From the NCBI RefSeq assembly GCF_001458295.1, contig NZ_CYUD01000005.1, forward strand, positions 248,001 through 312,000: a stretch of 64,000 bases of DNA. Reading direction: 5' to 3'. Under the pieces are notes generated by a model, which did not search any database, was not told where the DNA came from, and worked only from the letters and a program-made list of their open reading frames with translations. Below are positions 61,991 through 64,000 of the stretch, piece after piece; position 1 is the stretch's first letter, and each line of letters opens with the position of its first letter. The translations under genes and the position numbers were made by a program. The DNA comes from Ruegeria denitrificans. GTDB taxonomy: Bacteria > Pseudomonadota > Alphaproteobacteria > Rhodobacterales > Rhodobacteraceae.

Positions 61991-62839
61991 CTATTTGACG
62001 GCACCGAGGGTCAGGCCCGCGATGAAGTGTTTCTGCATCAGGAAGAACATGGCCACCGGCGGCAAGGCTGCCACGATAGAGCCGGCGCTCATCAACTGAT
62101 AGGCGGCGCGGAATTGCGCGTTAAAGCTGGTGATACCCGCAGTGACTGGTTGACTTTCGGCCCCTTGGGTCAGGACAACGGCCCAGAAATAATCGTTCCA
62201 GATGAAGGTGAAGATCAGCACGCTGAGCGCGGCGATGGCTGGCTTCATCAGTGGCAAGACTACGTACCAAAAGATGCGCCATTCGCTGATGCCCTCGACT
62301 CGGGCAGCCTCGATCAGTTCAAACGGCAGCGCGCGGATAAAATTGCGCATGAACAGGGTGCAGAACCCGGTCTGGAAGGCGATGTGGAACAGAACGAGCC
62401 CGGTTTTGGTGTTGTACAGACCCAATTGCAGGGTCAAGTCGCGGACCGGAACCATCAGGATCTGGAAGGGCACGAAATTGCCCGCCACAAACATAAAGAA
62501 AATCCAGATGTTCGAACGGAACTTGTATATCCCCAGCGCAAAGCCGGTCATACAGCTTAGCGCCACGGCTCCGATCACCGTTGGGATAGTGATCAGGAAC
62601 GAGTTCAGCAGATACCGTGGCATGTCTGAATTAAAGAACACCTGCCCGTAGTTGAACGCGCCTTCAAAGCTGGACGGCATGCCCCAATAGTTCGCATTAG
62701 TAAAATCGGCAGCCGGTTTGACCGAGAACAGAGCAACGGCCAGAAGCGGTCCCAGCCACAGAAGCAAAGCCAGAGGCAGCATGGCCTGATAGCTGATCTG
62801 CGCCGTGCGGGATTGTTTTTCGATGGGTTTCGGAAACAT
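61991..62839 (-). CDS. Carbohydrate ABC transporter permease, MalG family
   Basis: A 282-residue inner-membrane permease with six hydrophobic segments and the EAA loop (LIEAARVEGISEWRIFWYVV, then LPLMKPA) contacting the ATPase. It forms a heteromer with the MalF-like subunit encoded one base upstream, probably importing alpha- and beta-galactosides for the glycosidases in the same operon. No ATP-binding gene is present in the visible part of the operon; it may lie beyond the window edge or be shared. Confidence 0.94.
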   Translation of the reverse strand: MFPKPIEKQSRTAQISYQAMLPLALLLWLGPLLAVALFSVKPAADFTNANYWGMPSSFEGAFNYGQVFFNSDMPRYLLNSFLITIPTVIGAVALSCMTGFALGIYKFRSNIWIFFMFVAGNFVPFQILMVPVRDLTLQLGLYNTKTGLVLFHIAFQTGFCTLFMRNFIRALPFELIEAARVEGISEWRIFWYVVLPLMKPAIAALSVLIFTFIWNDYFWAVVLTQGAESQPVTAGITSFNAQFRAAYQLMSAGSIVAALPPVAMFFLMQKHFIAGLTLGAVK

Positions 62840-62840
62840 C

Positions 62841-63764
62841 TTAGTGCCCCTTTTCTTCGCGGTACATCGACCACAGGAAATAGGCGATGAAACACAGCAT
62901 GATCAGGAACAGGATCACTGCGATGGCGGCACCATACCCCATGCGGAAGCCGTATTCGGACAAGGCGACCTCGAACATGTAGTAGGCCAGCACGCGGGAT
63001 GATCCGAAAGGGCCGCCTTGCGTCATGATCGAAATCAGGTCGAATGACCGCAGCGCACCGATGATGGTCACGACAAAGGCGATGAACGTGGCGGGGCGCA
63101 GTTGCGGCAGAATGATATGCCACAGCATGCGCAGGCCCTTGGCGCCGTCCAGACGCCCGGCCTCAATCTGTTCGGGGTCCACTGCGTTCAGGCCGGTCAG
63201 GTAGAGGATCATGCAATAGGCCGTTTGCGGCCAGAGGCCGGCAAAGATGATGCCATAGGTGACAAAGCGTTCATCCCCCAGCACATTCAGCGGACCGAGG
63301 CCGAACAGACCGAGGAATTCGTTGAGCAGGCCGAATGTCGGGTCATAGAACCAAGTGAAAACAAGGCCGACAACGACCTGAGATATAACGAAGGGGAAGA
63401 AGAACAGTGATTTGTACAGGCGGATGCCCCAGACCGTCTGGTTTAGGAACAGCGCTATGAACAAACCTGCCGGGATCGCGGCCAGGTAGAGGATAAGCCA
63501 GATCAAGTTGTTTTTCAGCGAGGTATAGAAGGCATCCCGGTCGACCCATTCCCAATACAGGTCCTCGTAATTGCGGAACCCGACATATTCTGCCGCGCCA
63601 AGCCCGTCCCATTCGTATAGGGACAGGTTGAAGGATTGGAACACTGGAATGATCACATAGACCATAAAGAACAGCAGACCAGGAGCCAGAAACAGCCATG
63701 GTGCGATGCGTTGTTGGTTTTTGTGGAACCAGCTTTCCTGTTCCATATCTGCGGCAGGGGTCAT
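62841..63764 (-). CDS. Carbohydrate ABC transporter permease, MalF family
   Basis: A 307-residue inner-membrane permease with about six membrane segments (APWLFLAPGLLFFMVYVIIP near the start) and the EAA loop (QIEAGRLDGAKGLRMLWHII). The ATG at 63764 is preceded by CGGAA; a longer open frame from 63848 overlaps the intercistronic hairpins and is unlikely. It pairs with the MalG-like subunit one base downstream and follows the binding-protein gene. Confidence 0.93.
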   Translation of the reverse strand: MTPAADMEQESWFHKNQQRIAPWLFLAPGLLFFMVYVIIPVFQSFNLSLYEWDGLGAAEYVGFRNYEDLYWEWVDRDAFYTSLKNNLIWLILYLAAIPAGLFIALFLNQTVWGIRLYKSLFFFPFVISQVVVGLVFTWFYDPTFGLLNEFLGLFGLGPLNVLGDERFVTYGIIFAGLWPQTAYCMILYLTGLNAVDPEQIEAGRLDGAKGLRMLWHIILPQLRPATFIAFVVTIIGALRSFDLISIMTQGGPFGSSRVLAYYMFEVALSEYGFRMGYGAAIAVILFLIMLCFIAYFLWSMYREEKGH

Positions 63765-63787
63765 GGTGTCGTTCCGGTTGAGGTGCT

Positions 63788-63846
63788 GGCGGGCTAGATC
63801 CCGCCTTATTTTCGAGATCGGGTAGGGCCGGGGTTTTGCCCGGCCC
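63788..63846 (-). other. Two hairpins between the sugar-binding-protein and MalF genes
   Basis: On the minus strand, GGGCCGGG/CCCGGCCC (63825-63846) forms eight perfect pairs around a six-base loop, beginning 11 bases after the binding-protein stop. A second hairpin, GGCGGG/CCCGCC (63788-63805), has six pairs. Neither is followed by a T-run. They occupy the same position as hairpins after three other binding-protein genes in the window. Confidence 0.65.
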
Positions 63847-63856
63847 AAACCGCCAG

Positions 63857-64000
63857 TTACTGATCGTAGATACGCTGACGTGCGCGTTCCAGCTTCGCCA
63901 GAATACGATCAGCATTGTCCGGCTTGACCATGAACTCCTGGAAGCCTTCCATCGACACTTTGGCCATTTCAGCCGGAGCGTCCCGGTCCCAGAACTGGGC
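63857..64000 (-). CDS. Sugar ABC transporter substrate-binding protein, C-terminal part only
   Basis: The last 47 codons of a minus-strand gene enter from the right edge: AQFWDRDAPAEMAKVSMEGF, then FQEFMVKPDNADRILAKLE, then RARQRIYDQ and TAA at 63857-63859. This matches the C-terminal tail of family 1 (MalE-like) carbohydrate-binding proteins and the position just upstream of malFG-type permeases. It would be the receptor for the galactoside transporter. Most of the gene and its promoter lie outside the window. Confidence 0.75.
   Translation of the reverse strand, partial: AQFWDRDAPAEMAKVSMEGFQEFMVKPDNADRILAKLERARQRIYDQ

Overview
The window reads as chromosomal DNA of a marine alphaproteobacterium of the Rhodobacteraceae (Roseobacter group). 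This is inferred from gene content and order: a TRAP transporter with a fused small permease, a bioBFDAGC operon with BioR-type boxes, a napFDAGHBC operon behind an FNR-type box, a betaine/crotonobetaine gene set, and moderately GC-rich DNA with many ATGA stop/start overlaps. No rRNA, tRNA, insertion sequence, prophage or CRISPR array was seen. Both ends cut through substrate-binding-protein genes.

Layout. 1-3.8 kb: a TRAP transporter operon (dctP partial, a TM2/coiled-coil/DctQ fusion, dctM) ending in an intrinsic terminator. 3.9-11 kb: a LacI regulator with a paired palindromic operator, divergent from a DUF1989-GcvT fusion enzyme and a proXVW-type betaine ABC transporter. 11-19.8 kb: cupin, LysR, glutathione S-transferase, an FMN/FAD/2Fe-2S fusion oxidoreductase, cysteine synthase, fatty acid cis/trans isomerase and a hemolysin III homologue. 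19.8-21.1 kb: two adjacent decayed genes. 21.1-26.6 kb: the biotin operon. 26.6-33.7 kb: a GntR regulator, two acyl-CoA dehydrogenases, a CaiD-like hydratase, an NDP-forming CoA ligase and a GlxA/CdhR-like AraC regulator, together pointing to crotonobetaine/carnitine-type CoA-thioester catabolism. 33.7-40.2 kb: periplasmic nitrate reductase genes. 40.4-42.3 kb: acetate kinase and two small membrane proteins. 42.5-64 kb: a large carbohydrate region.

The carbohydrate region has two parts. The first (42.5-53.9 kb) holds a lyxose-isomerase-family protein, a PfkB kinase and a degenerate-GH1/glucokinase fusion. These are divergent from a TIM-barrel isomerase, a LacI regulator, an amino-acid-type ABC system without an ATPase gene, a GH42 beta-galactosidase and a PotD-like binding protein. 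The second (53.9-64 kb, minus strand) is a tightly overlapped operon: sugar-binding protein, two MalFG-type permeases, GH4 alpha-galactosidase, IlvD/Edd dehydratase, SDR dehydrogenase, KDGal kinase, KDPGal aldolase, SMP-30 lactonase and a second GH42. It encodes galactoside uptake, hydrolysis and the complete De Ley-Doudoroff (oxidative galactose) route to pyruvate and glyceraldehyde 3-phosphate.

The most unusual items are the glucokinase carrying a GH1-like domain that lacks the acid/base glutamate, the SDR whose catalytic lysine is asparagine, the DUF1989-GcvT fusion, a hairpin that captures the Shine-Dalgarno of the cis/trans isomerase gene, and strong hairpins at all four junctions between a binding-protein gene and the next transporter gene.
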